NCBI GenBank assembly: GCA_002350705.1
Contig: DEFH01000022.1
Span: 15,615 to 45,108 of the forward strand
DNA length: 29,494 nt
Direction of reading: 5' to 3'
Source of the DNA: Ruminococcaceae bacterium UBA2857
GTDB taxonomy: Bacteria > Bacillota > Clostridia > Oscillospirales > Acutalibacteraceae
The notes beneath the pieces are model-generated. The model was not told where the DNA came from and did not search any database. It saw only the letters and a list, made by a program, of their open reading frames with translations. A program made the position numbers and the translations under genes. Within the stretch, counting starts at the first letter, position 1. The number at the start of each line of letters is the position of its first letter. Of this stretch, positions 15,087-22,411 are shown piece after piece.

Positions 15087-16259
15087 ATGGTTTATTATAT
15101 CTTTGAACGGATAGGGTGGTATTTCCGTAAGACGGATAACATTTTCTGGATACTGACTCTGATAGCATCGGTAATTGGCTGCTGTCTGATTGCAAGCCAG
15201 CAAAGACAGGACAGTGTGGACTTTCTGAAAACACAGATGATTGCCATTGGTATCGGTTATGTCGCTGCCGTTCTCATTTCATTGGTTGACTATCGTTCTA
15301 TCGGAAAAATCTGGTATATCATAGGCAGTATTGCCCTCTTGCTGACTGTTTCGGTGTTCTTTATCGGCATGAGAGTCAGCGGTACTGACGATACAGGCTG
15401 GATTCGGCTGCCTTGGGGAATTACCTTTCAGCCGTCCGAGCTAACAAAAATCTGCTTTATCCTCACTTTTTCCAAACATCTGGCGTACTTGTCGGAAAAA
15501 GACAGACTACGCAGTTTTTTGGGCGTTCTCACACTGCTTTTCCATGCCATGATACCTGTCATTCTGATACATTTACAGGGAGATGACGGTGCTGCACTCG
15601 TCTTTGCATTGATGTTCCTGATTATGACCTTTGCCGCAGGCGTACAGCTCCGTTATTTTCTGCTGCTGCTGATTGGCATTGCCTGTGCTGTGCCACTGCT
15701 ATGGACAAGCGTTCTCAACGAGGATCAGAAAAATCGTCTGGCAGTGCTTTTCAGCTCCGATGACTCCATGTTTCAGACTTACGGCTGGCAGCAGTATCAG
15801 GGCAAAGTCTCCATTGCCTCAGGCGGCATCTTCGGAAAAGGCTTATTCAACGGCCCCAGAGTGGCTATGGAAATGGTTCCCTATCAGGAAAATGACTTTA
15901 TTTTCACCGTGGCAGGCGAAGAACTGGGCTTTGTCGGCTGTTCTGCAATCTTATTGCTGTTTCTGCTTATGCTTTTCCGGCTCCTCAAAAATTCCGCCCG
16001 TGCAGGAAACGTATTCGGCAAAAATATCTGTATCGGCTTTTTTGCCCTGATCAGTGTACAGGTTCTCATCAATTTAGGCATGGTACTGGGAATCCTGCCT
16101 GTTGTCGGTATTACACTGCCGTTTTTCAGTTCGGGAGGTTCTTCGGCTGTTTGTCTTTATTTAGGTGTGGGACTTGTTCAGAGCGTCTATATGCACCCAA
16201 AAGAATCCAACCGTCTTTCTGTTTCTTCCGGAGTATTTCAGGAAAGTGCTTTAGCCTGA
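15087..16259 (+). CDS. RodA/FtsW/SpoVE-family peptidoglycan glycosyltransferase
   Basis: SEDS-family proteins polymerise lipid II into glycan strands in the membrane, normally with a class B penicillin-binding protein. This 390-residue protein has about ten transmembrane helices and all the family marks. There is a QPSEL motif (115-119). The essential acidic residue is Asp270 in ENDFIFTVAGEELGF (268-282), equivalent to the catalytic Asp of RodA. A LPFFSSGGSS motif (344-353) lies near the end. The length and short tail fit RodA/SpoVE better than a long FtsW; which of the three it is cannot be settled here. No partner PBP gene is adjacent. The ribosome site AGGAAAGGA precedes the ATG. The gene has its own promoter and terminator. 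Confidence 0.93.
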   Translation: MVYYIFERIGWYFRKTDNIFWILTLIASVIGCCLIASQQRQDSVDFLKTQMIAIGIGYVAAVLISLVDYRSIGKIWYIIGSIALLLTVSVFFIGMRVSGTDDTGWIRLPWGITFQPSELTKICFILTFSKHLAYLSEKDRLRSFLGVLTLLFHAMIPVILIHLQGDDGAALVFALMFLIMTFAAGVQLRYFLLLLIGIACAVPLLWTSVLNEDQKNRLAVLFSSDDSMFQTYGWQQYQGKVSIASGGIFGKGLFNGPRVAMEMVPYQENDFIFTVAGEELGFVGCSAILLLFLLMLFRLLKNSARAGNVFGKNICIGFFALISVQVLINLGMVLGILPVVGITLPFFSSGGSSAVCLYLGVGLVQSVYMHPKESNRLSVSSGVFQESALA

Positions 16260-16264
16260 AGCAA

Positions 16265-16296
16265 TCCGCTGTATCACGCATACAGCGGAATTTTTT
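16265..16296 (+). terminator. Terminator of the RodA/FtsW-family gene
   Basis: CCGCTGTAT (16266-16274) pairs perfectly with ATACAGCGG (16280-16288) across a five-base loop, then AATTTTTT. The T-run touches the stop codon of the convergent gene. Confidence 0.92.
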
Positions 16297-16975
16297 ATGT
16301 ATTGGCTTGTCGTTTCTTCATTCTCTGCCAGTTCACAAAGCCATACACATCATTCAAAAAAAACATTCCAAAACATACCGTCATCGGCATATACGAAATA
16401 TTCTCCATTGTCGCCATACTCCACAATATCACCAGTACAATATCATTCAACCCGTAGCCTATCCCGTAATAAGGACTTCTCTTGAACGTCAGGTAAGATG
16501 CCATGAAACTCGTTGCAATCGAAAACGTACTCACTAACAAATTACTATTCCCCAACCATCCCAATATAAAATAAAACGCCACTGTGACAATCACCGTCCA
16601 TGACAACATGACAATGATTTCTTTTCTTGTCAGCTTATGCACTTCTACCTCTGATGATTCCTTAAAAGGATGTCGGAGCCATTCAATCGTTGACAGCAAT
16701 GCAATAGGACCTGTCATACACAAATACGTGATCATTTCCCCATAGTACCTGAAAAAATACGATATGATTCCATAAAATACCGCAAATACCACACTTAAAA
16801 TCTGTCCTGCTGCCATCCCTTTTGACACAAATATCAATGCCGTCACCCCTATCAGAGAAGCTGTCAATGTCAGCATATCTGTCGAATACAGCAAAAATGA
16901 CAGTGTCACCGCTATTACGGAACCAAGCCACAAGCCCCATTCCAATTTTGTCAATGCTTTAAACGGATTTTTCAT
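16295..16975 (-). CDS. PnuC-like nicotinamide riboside/NMN transporter
   Basis: PnuC proteins carry NAD precursors (mainly nicotinamide riboside) across the membrane, where a kinase traps them. This 226-residue protein has about seven transmembrane helices. The C-terminal half carries the family-like pattern YGIGYGLNDIVLVILW (about 170-185) and ends with FFLNDVYGFVNWQRMKK, close to the usual PnuC tail with its conserved N-D-x-Y-G-F-x-N-W. The start has a clear GGAGG (16986-16982) seven bases upstream. No NAD kinase or nicotinamide gene is adjacent. The gene lies behind a hairpin that could be either the terminator of the upstream operon or an attenuator of this gene. Exact substrate is inferred from family. 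Confidence 0.85.
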   Translation of the reverse strand: MKNPFKALTKLEWGLWLGSVIAVTLSFLLYSTDMLTLTASLIGVTALIFVSKGMAAGQILSVVFAVFYGIISYFFRYYGEMITYLCMTGPIALLSTIEWLRHPFKESSEVEVHKLTRKEIIVMLSWTVIVTVAFYFILGWLGNSNLLVSTFSIATSFMASYLTFKRSPYYGIGYGLNDIVLVILWSMATMENISYMPMTVCFGMFFLNDVYGFVNWQRMKKRQANT

Positions 16976-16992
16976 TTTTATCCTCCTTCAAA

Positions 16993-17050
16993 CAAAAAAA
17001 CATCCGCCTGTACATCTTCTATGACCTAACGATGTACATACGAATGTTTT
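16993..17050 (-). terminator. Strong terminator after the kinase/phosphatase operon, upstream of pnuC
   Basis: On the minus strand two stacked helices form: 17047-17041 with 17006-17000, and 17038-17031 with 17016-17009. They are followed by seven or more T residues ending at 16994. It lies 34 bases past the PP2C stop and 18 bases before the pnuC start, so it ends the long minus-strand operon and may also control pnuC. Confidence 0.85.
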
Positions 17051-17083
17051 TGATACATTCTCTACCCGGTGGCAGAAATCATC

Positions 17084-18253
17084 TTATTCTTCTTCCGTCA
17101 AGCCCAACTGTTTCAGCTTGCTTTCCCAGAATCTTTCCGCAGAAATCTGATATTTCCGTGCTTTTTCCATGTTGGCAAACGCTTTGTTCTGAGCTTCTTC
17201 ATAGGTTTCAATATCAGCCTGCTTGCGAGCAATCTCCTCTTCAAGCTGTTTCGTCTTTTCCTTAGCGGATTTCAACTCTTCATTCAGGCGGTCCAGTTCA
17301 TTGTAGGCACTGTCCAGTTCTTCATCACACTTTTCCAGATTTGCCGCATACGCATTCACTAAATCTTCTACCTGTTCAGGCGTTTTTTTGGGCGGTAAAA
17401 GCGTTTTTTCTTTCGACAGGACTGCCGCTATGCTGACATCATCACCGCTCCCGCCTTCACTGATTTTCGGCAAAAGGTCGTTAATGCTTTCCAGTGTTGC
17501 TTCTCTGCCCCTCTCCAACCACATATCTATCGAATACAGGCAATTATACAAGCCCGACCGGTCGAAACTTTCTTCCACACCGTCCGAAAAAACGAATACT
17601 CCTCTGGGTACCGCCTCACTGTAATAGTGCATGAAATCCAGTTCGGCATTTTCTCCGCAAAGCGATGTCGAATAGTTCGCCACACACTTTTCATTCTTCG
17701 GCACAGGCTCTACAAATACACCGTCATCATATGCCGCTACACACTTGCCGTCACCTATCTGCAAACCAAACCAATATTTTTTTGTTACAACCGCCAATAT
17801 CAGCGTACAACCGTAAGCCTTTTCGATTTTTTTGCCGGAGCGGTATATTTCCTGCATTTTCTCGGAAGCTGTCTGAATTTCCTCCTCTGTAAAAGGCTTG
17901 TCGGTATAGTCCTGCATGACATTCTTTTTCCATGTATGAACAATTTCTGCTTCCAGTCCCGTCAATACCTGTCCCAATGCACTGATTCCATATTCATTCA
18001 TCATACTTTCTGAAGTCATATAAAACTTTTGGCACAGGCTCACAGACGTTTCACACGCTATCCTTGCACCCTCACCGCTGCGGAAACAGTTTTTGTCACC
18101 GTGACCGTCACTGATGACTGCGACTGCCATATTTTCATCCGCATAGGACATGGAAAAATCTTCGCAAGGCAGATTTTTTTGTATGTGCATATTGCCGATA
18201 TGATGGGCATTTATCTCAACATAATCTTTCAATTTTTTCACCTCACCAATCAT
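17084..18253 (-). CDS. PP2C-type Ser/Thr protein phosphatase with coiled-coil tail
   Basis: PP2C enzymes remove phosphate from Ser/Thr with two metal ions. The 389-residue protein has all metal-binding motifs: Glu31-Asp32 (CEDF), SDGHGD with Asp49 and Asp53, GDGK (168-171), FSDGVEES with Asp224, and GDDVS with Asp271-Asp272. The last 95 residues (about 293-389) are a highly charged coiled coil, unusual for a minimal bacterial PP2C and a likely docking segment. It resembles YegK of the E. coli yegI-yegK-yegL cluster and the PP2C of TerY-P triads, and should reverse the operon's kinase (inference). ATG 18253 overlaps the previous stop by ATGA; TTG 18232 is an alternative, with a good GGTGAGGTG site (18247-18239) six bases upstream. 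It is the last gene of its operon. Confidence 0.9.
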   Translation of the reverse strand: MIGEVKKLKDYVEINAHHIGNMHIQKNLPCEDFSMSYADENMAVAVISDGHGDKNCFRSGEGARIACETSVSLCQKFYMTSESMMNEYGISALGQVLTGLEAEIVHTWKKNVMQDYTDKPFTEEEIQTASEKMQEIYRSGKKIEKAYGCTLILAVVTKKYWFGLQIGDGKCVAAYDDGVFVEPVPKNEKCVANYSTSLCGENAELDFMHYYSEAVPRGVFVFSDGVEESFDRSGLYNCLYSIDMWLERGREATLESINDLLPKISEGGSGDDVSIAAVLSKEKTLLPPKKTPEQVEDLVNAYAANLEKCDEELDSAYNELDRLNEELKSAKEKTKQLEEEIARKQADIETYEEAQNKAFANMEKARKYQISAERFWESKLKQLGLTEEE

Positions 18254-18618
18254 TCAATGATTTGATAGCCGTTTTCAGATAAAACACTTAATGCCCGTTC
18301 AAAATTTTCCTCTTTCACAAGAATATAATCCGTATTGTATGTGGACACCGCAAAGATACCGATTTTGTTTTCGGCCAGTATTCCCGATAATTTTGACAAT
18401 ATCCCTGTCAGTGAAAAATCAAGCGTTCCCGTAATATAAAAGCCTTTCCAGCCGTCCTCTCTTGCCGTTGTATGGCAGGGGGTTCCGGCCGTCTCGCACA
18501 CAAGGGATATTTCCTCGTCCGTCCTGCCAATGAAATAAAAATCATCCGACAAACAAATGTCATCCACTGAGGAAACTTTGCATACTGTCAGTTTCCGGTC
18601 AATTTTTTTCAGTTTCAT
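18250..18618 (-). CDS. ACT-domain protein
   Basis: This 122-residue protein resembles the small ACT-domain (COG3603-type) proteins that bind amino acids as regulators. The C-terminal half, with the pattern GTLDFSLTGILSKLSGILAENKIGIFAVSTYNTDYILVK split over beta and alpha elements, is a clear ACT fold. The N-terminal half (WKG-preceding part) forms the usual preceding ACT-like domain. It carries no catalytic motif. Its stop codon overlaps the PP2C start (ATGA), so the two are translationally coupled. GGAGC upstream is a weak ribosome site at long spacing. Why an amino-acid sensor sits in a phospho-signalling operon is unclear; it could link the system to nutrient state (inference). Confidence 0.85.
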   Translation of the reverse strand: MKLKKIDRKLTVCKVSSVDDICLSDDFYFIGRTDEEISLVCETAGTPCHTTAREDGWKGFYITGTLDFSLTGILSKLSGILAENKIGIFAVSTYNTDYILVKEENFERALSVLSENGYQIIE

Positions 18619-18633
18619 TTTTCAAAATGCTCC

Positions 18634-19047
18634 TTAATTAACCATTTTCAAAAAATCATCAGGCAAAATAGGTTTCACCGTACTACTCTGAAAATCTTTG
18701 ATATTTCTTGTAACGATATAATCAGCAGAAAATTCTTTTGCACATTCTGCTTGCAGACAATCTTCAACATCCATAAAATTCAAATTTTCAAGAGCTGATA
18801 AAAGTTTTTGTTTGTTAATTCCAACCACTGTCAATATCTTGCAAAGACTAATCAGCACACTTCTGCGTTCATCAACTGTAAATTCTTTTCGAAGAATATA
18901 AAAAGCGTTCATTACAGAGTGTGCTGCAATACAGCCATCCATCTTTTTTTCCATGCAAAGTTTGATAATTAATCGTGCATCATCATAAAATAAAGGTCTT
19001 TTTGACAAATAGTCAATTAAAATATTAGTATCAATTAAAACTCTCAT
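18634..19047 (-). CDS. PIN-domain toxin (VapC-like ribonuclease)
   Basis: PIN-domain toxins are Mg2+-dependent RNases that block translation when free of antitoxin. The 137-residue protein starts with the PIN motif RVLIDTNILIDYL (Asp6). A further acidic cluster lies at FMDVEDCLQ (Asp93, Asp96) and the C-terminal block at DYIVTRNIKDF (Asp118). The second conserved acid near residues 42-48 is not obvious; Asn47 lies there. Length fits the family. ATG overlaps the antitoxin stop by four bases (ATGA), typical of a toxin-antitoxin pair. The base composition here is visibly more AT-rich than in neighbouring genes, hinting at later insertion into the operon. Confidence 0.88.
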   Translation of the reverse strand: MRVLIDTNILIDYLSKRPLFYDDARLIIKLCMEKKMDGCIAAHSVMNAFYILRKEFTVDERRSVLISLCKILTVVGINKQKLLSALENLNFMDVEDCLQAECAKEFSADYIVTRNIKDFQSSTVKPILPDDFLKMVN

Positions 19048-19265
19048 TTGCCATACTTCTCCTCCCGATACTCCTCCAACTCTTTCTTTTCATCAAGATC
19101 AGGGATATATTTGCACAATTTTTCCAGTTTTTCAAATGCCTCGTAACGTTCCGACATATCATCTGTTTTGGGAGGATATATCCTTTTAAAAAGAGCAATA
19201 AAACCTTGCAATTCTTCTTCTGTAAGCTGCTGAAAAATACTGTAAGCTATATCTCTTGTACTCAT
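19044..19265 (-). CDS. Probable antitoxin of the PIN toxin
   Basis: This 73-residue, strongly acidic and helical protein begins MSTRDIAYSIFQQLTEEELQGF and ends with a Glu/Lys-rich segment. That design (short helical start, charged C-terminus) suits an antitoxin that wraps around the toxin. The identification rests mainly on position: it lies directly before the PIN gene and overlaps it by four bases. ATG 19265 is preferred to the longer frame from 19313 because AAGGAAG lies upstream at suitable distance and the extension would overlap the vWA gene. No clear DNA-binding domain is visible, so autoregulation cannot be claimed. Confidence 0.78.
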   Translation of the reverse strand: MSTRDIAYSIFQQLTEEELQGFIALFKRIYPPKTDDMSERYEAFEKLEKLCKYIPDLDEKKELEEYREEKYGK

Positions 19266-19284
19266 AAAATAAACACTTCCTTCA

Positions 19285-20232
19285 TCAGAAATTAAAATCA
19301 TTTTCCCAGTCAATGTCTGCTATCGGTAAGGTCGGACTTGATGTTGTCTGCGGCGGCGTGGGATTGCTCGGTGCAGCAGGCTGTATGGGAGCGGCTGTCG
19401 GCTGTGATACGGGGCGATTCAAATTAACCTTTGGTGCAGACTGTACAGGCGGTGTATGCGTTACTGTTGTTTCAACAGGTGCACTGCTGTTCTGGATAGA
19501 GCCTTGCTGTGTCACCAAGTCAACACCTGTCAGCGTGACAAGCTCTATTTGCTTTGCCAGTATCACTGTATTCTTTGCCTCATAGATGTTGCTTTCATTT
19601 TCCGTGAACTCCAACAGCACTCTCTTGCACTCAGGACTCAACGCACCCTCCTCAATCGCAATGCCTGCACGGGTGGAATGTTTGAACCATTTGTTTTGTT
19701 TCAGCTGTGCCAACTGGTCGGGATACAGTCCCATATCAGAGGGCTTGCCGTCTGTCATGAAGATAATCAAAGGCGTATATGCTCCTGCCGTGGAGCTTAA
19801 AAACTGTCTGTTGGAAAGCTTTTCATTCAGTGCCGCAAATGCCGTGCCATAGTTCGTACCGCCATACACCTGCTCAATATCATTATATTTATACGTCGAA
19901 ACAGGCTCAGGACTTAATGTCCTCCAATTTGCCCTCGTGGAAAATTCCAGTACAGCTACTTTGATTTCTGCGGAAGTATTGCCTTTTTCTCTCTTTCTCA
20001 GTTCGGGAATGACATTTCTGATAGCGTCATTCACTGCTCCGATTCTTGCCCCTTTCATACTGCCCGAAATGTCTATCACAAAAAATACTACCATCGCCCT
20101 CTTTTTGAGATTCGTTACAATATTTGCTACATCGGGTGTGGGTGCAGGCTGCTGCTTTGCTTCGACTCCCGTTTCAAGGCTGTCAAAATCTCCGAAATCA
20201 AACGAGTCCAGATCCAAGTTAAAATCTGCCAT
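19285..20232 (-). CDS. von Willebrand factor A domain protein (TerY/YegL-like)
   Basis: This 315-residue protein has a vWA domain (about 45-240) with a complete metal-ion-dependent adhesion site: Asp54-x-Ser-Gly-Ser (DISGSM), Thr126 (GGTNYG) and Asp161 (MTDGKPSD). Such domains bind partners through Mg2+. It most resembles TerY/YegL proteins, which occur with a kinase and PP2C phosphatase as here. A Pro/Thr/Gln-rich linker (about 250-305) follows. Both ends carry short acidic-aromatic segments: NLDLDSFDFGDFDSL at residues 5-19 and DIDWENDFNF at the C-terminus. They may be short linear docking motifs. There is no signal peptide, so it acts in the cytoplasm. The ribosome site ACAGGTGAC lies before the ATG; 16 bases separate it from the phosphatase gene upstream. 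Confidence 0.9.
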   Translation of the reverse strand: MADFNLDLDSFDFGDFDSLETGVEAKQQPAPTPDVANIVTNLKKRAMVVFFVIDISGSMKGARIGAVNDAIRNVIPELRKREKGNTSAEIKVAVLEFSTRANWRTLSPEPVSTYKYNDIEQVYGGTNYGTAFAALNEKLSNRQFLSSTAGAYTPLIIFMTDGKPSDMGLYPDQLAQLKQNKWFKHSTRAGIAIEEGALSPECKRVLLEFTENESNIYEAKNTVILAKQIELVTLTGVDLVTQQGSIQNSSAPVETTVTHTPPVQSAPKVNLNRPVSQPTAAPIQPAAPSNPTPPQTTSSPTLPIADIDWENDFNF

Positions 20233-20248
20233 TTTCTGTCACCTGTCT

Positions 20249-21055
20249 TTATATCAAAAATTTTTCTCTCAGAAAATTGATTTCTGAAATTGTTATACCA
20301 AGCACATCTGTCATATATCCGATTACAGAATCGTATTTGCTTTTCAGATGTTCCAGTACATTTTTCATTGTTTTTTCCGAAACACCATCTATCAATAATA
20401 CTGCCTTTTCTGCTGTCACACTATCGTTTGTCTTATCCAGAAAATACGCTCTTGTCTTTTGTATTCTCTCTGCATTGTACGCATTCGTGAGAAGATAGTC
20501 CTGTATAATGACATCTTCCTTCACGCCCAATGCTGACAATATCAGCATTGCCGCCAAGCCTGTTCTGTCCTTGCCGCTCGTACAGTGCCAGAGTACTGCT
20601 TTTTCCGATTCCAGCAGAATTCTGAAAAATTCCCTGTAACCTCTCTGTCCCACCGCATTTTCCAGAAAATTGATATACATCTTTTCCCCAAAAATTCCCA
20701 GATTTTCCGCTGTTTTTATAAATTCCAGAAATTCATCCGGACTCATTTCAAATAAACCTCTTTTGGCTGCTTTTTCGTCAAGACGGCCGGTATCAATAAT
20801 TTGCACATGATGATATTTTGCACCATCCGGAAACTGTTGTTTCACAATTTCCATATCCATCCGAAAACCAATCACATCTTCCACATGATACCTATTCTGC
20901 AAAACAGATTTGTCCTCATCCGATATATAGTCAAGCCTGCCTGTCCTCAAAAGCACACCGCTTTTGACCATTCTCCCGTCAGATGTCATATATCCTCCAA
21001 GCTCCCGTGCATTGGATATGCTTTTCAGTTCCACTCTCAACTTTCCACACTCCAC
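20249..21055 (-). CDS. Protein tyrosine phosphatase-like enzyme (Y_phosphatase3 type)
   Basis: This 268-residue protein belongs to the bacterial tyrosine/lipid phosphatases related to Mycobacterium PtpB and Listeria LipA. It has the N-terminal NARELGGY motif (15-22, usually NFRDLGGY), an LRTGRL segment (36-41), and the catalytic loop HCTSGKDRTG with Cys158 and Arg164. The Lys-Asp inside the loop is typical of enzymes that may also act on phosphoinositides or pSer/pThr. Seven bases separate it from the kinase stop. The start is uncertain: GTG 21055 has little ribosome site, and in-frame TTG and GTG codons follow within 21 bases, one preceded by GTGGAGTG. A second phosphatase of a different class beside PP2C is unusual for a TerY-P-like triad. 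Confidence 0.88.
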   Translation of the reverse strand: MECGKLRVELKSISNARELGGYMTSDGRMVKSGVLLRTGRLDYISDEDKSVLQNRYHVEDVIGFRMDMEIVKQQFPDGAKYHHVQIIDTGRLDEKAAKRGLFEMSPDEFLEFIKTAENLGIFGEKMYINFLENAVGQRGYREFFRILLESEKAVLWHCTSGKDRTGLAAMLILSALGVKEDVIIQDYLLTNAYNAERIQKTRAYFLDKTNDSVTAEKAVLLIDGVSEKTMKNVLEHLKSKYDSVIGYMTDVLGITISEINFLREKFLI

Positions 21056-21061
21056 TCTCTT

Positions 21062-22321
21062 TTAAAAGACTTTCGCTTTGATATTGCCAAAATCAATGAT
21101 AATCTGCGGCACCAGCGGTACAAAGCCTTTCGGCTGAATCACAACAGGCTCTTTATGGGGAATCATCAATGTCCATGTATGATTCGTAAGATTGCCCAAT
21201 CCGTATACGTTTTTATCTCTCTGGCTTGCACGGACAACACCTGCAATTGTCTTGTAATCCTCGCTGAATTTATCCACCTGACACATATACAATACACTGT
21301 CGGGAGCCAATGCAATAATATTTTCCTCTGTACGCAAAATCCGACATTCTTTGGGAAGTGTGTCGGGCTGATAGGCATTGACAAACTGTTCTCTGCCGTC
21401 TATCTTCACCAGCATACCTCTCGCACGGACAAGCACTTCTATCCATTGCAGTTCTGTGATACGGCTGTCAATATCTTTCAAACCGTCCGTGAACGCTTTG
21501 GTAAATGCCGCTTTCAAATCGGGGGGAAACAGATTCCAACGGCTGATGACATTCGGGTGTGCATTGGGATCGGGGCGGTTGACAGCGTTTTTCGGATCGT
21601 ATACAAATACAGGATTCTCTCCGAACAATTTCGCACCGATCCGGTCTGTCAGCGGAAACTGTATCGTATACTGTCCCTCAAGCGGATGGTCAATATAAAA
21701 CAGTCGGAACAGGATCACAGCAAGCGAAAATCTGTCTGTATGCGTATTCGGTCTGGATTTGTCCAGCACCACTTCGGGAGCCATATATTTCGGCATTCCC
21801 TTGACACCTAAATTCACTCCGTAAGGTGCTACGTTGTCATTATCACATATCAGTACATCGCCTGTTTCGGGATGAATGAAAAAGCTTCCCTCGTTCAAGT
21901 CCTGATAACTGTAGCCTCTGCTGTGCAGGATACGGAAACTGTCCGCCAGATTCAGTGCCGCTTTGAACAGCAAATCCCATGACTTGAATCTCACGTCACC
22001 TAACAAAAATTCTCCGTATTCTTTATATTCCGACGGTCTCAATGGCATGAGATAGCCAAACTTGCCTTTTACTTTCTCCGTGAGGGCAACTGCCCACAAA
22101 AAATGATCATTTGGCTTGCCCATACGGACATTGTGTGCCAGATTGTCATAAAAAGCGTCTGACATGGGAATTTTGCTGTACCATTTCAAAGCATATTCCT
22201 GATGATCATACAAAACCCTGTATACTTCCCCCTGACCGCCCTCTGCAATATAATTGACGATCTGAGCTTTTGTATGAGAGTTCAAAATCGGTATCATTTC
22301 ACCGTTTTTCAATGTAGGCAA
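21062..22321 (-). CDS. Atypical protein kinase (YegI / TerY-P-type)
   Basis: This 419-residue protein has a Hanks-type kinase domain (about 20-330): a Gly-rich loop AEGGQGEVY (27-35), VAIK-equivalent Lys46 (YALKWY), a catalytic loop with Asp141 written SYQDLNEGSFF instead of HRDLKPxN, and a metal site CDNDNVAP (159-166) in place of DFG. The loop Lys and Asn are thus replaced by Asn143 and Ser146, as is seen in COG4248-type kinases. An MPKYMAPEV activation segment (176-184) is present. The C-terminal 90 residues are beta-rich. There is no transmembrane helix. TTG 22321 is chosen: AGAGGAGG is seven bases upstream, and the promoter at 22362-22390 rules out the far upstream ATG at 22402. ATG 22348 would leave only a few bases of leader. 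It heads the operon down to 17084. Confidence 0.88.
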   Translation of the reverse strand: MPTLKNGEMIPILNSHTKAQIVNYIAEGGQGEVYRVLYDHQEYALKWYSKIPMSDAFYDNLAHNVRMGKPNDHFLWAVALTEKVKGKFGYLMPLRPSEYKEYGEFLLGDVRFKSWDLLFKAALNLADSFRILHSRGYSYQDLNEGSFFIHPETGDVLICDNDNVAPYGVNLGVKGMPKYMAPEVVLDKSRPNTHTDRFSLAVILFRLFYIDHPLEGQYTIQFPLTDRIGAKLFGENPVFVYDPKNAVNRPDPNAHPNVISRWNLFPPDLKAAFTKAFTDGLKDIDSRITELQWIEVLVRARGMLVKIDGREQFVNAYQPDTLPKECRILRTEENIIALAPDSVLYMCQVDKFSEDYKTIAGVVRASQRDKNVYGLGNLTNHTWTLMIPHKEPVVIQPKGFVPLVPQIIIDFGNIKAKVF

Positions 22322-22328
22322 GACAATT

Positions 22329-22336
22329 CCTCCTCT
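22329..22336 (-). promoter_or_regulatory. Ribosome binding site deciding the kinase start
   Basis: AGAGGAGG on the minus strand lies seven bases before TTG 22321, far stronger than the site before ATG 22348. Confidence 0.75.
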
Positions 22337-22361
22337 TTTTTCAATCATATTTCCTGCTATT

Positions 22362-22390
22362 ATTGTAATATTTTGATAATGTTTTGTCAA
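22362..22390 (-). promoter_or_regulatory. Sigma-A-type promoter of the kinase operon
   Basis: A perfect TTGACA (22390-22385) and TACAAT (22367-22362) are 17 bases apart, placed between the AAA+ gene terminator and the kinase. Confidence 0.88.
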
Positions 22391-22411
22391 TCGTATACGC
22401 ACAGGAATCTA

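Noticed and set aside
22319..22402. The longest kinase reading frame starting at ATG 22402
   Set aside because: Its start lies upstream of the predicted promoter and has no ribosome site; TTG 22321 has both promoter and AGAGGAGG in the right place.
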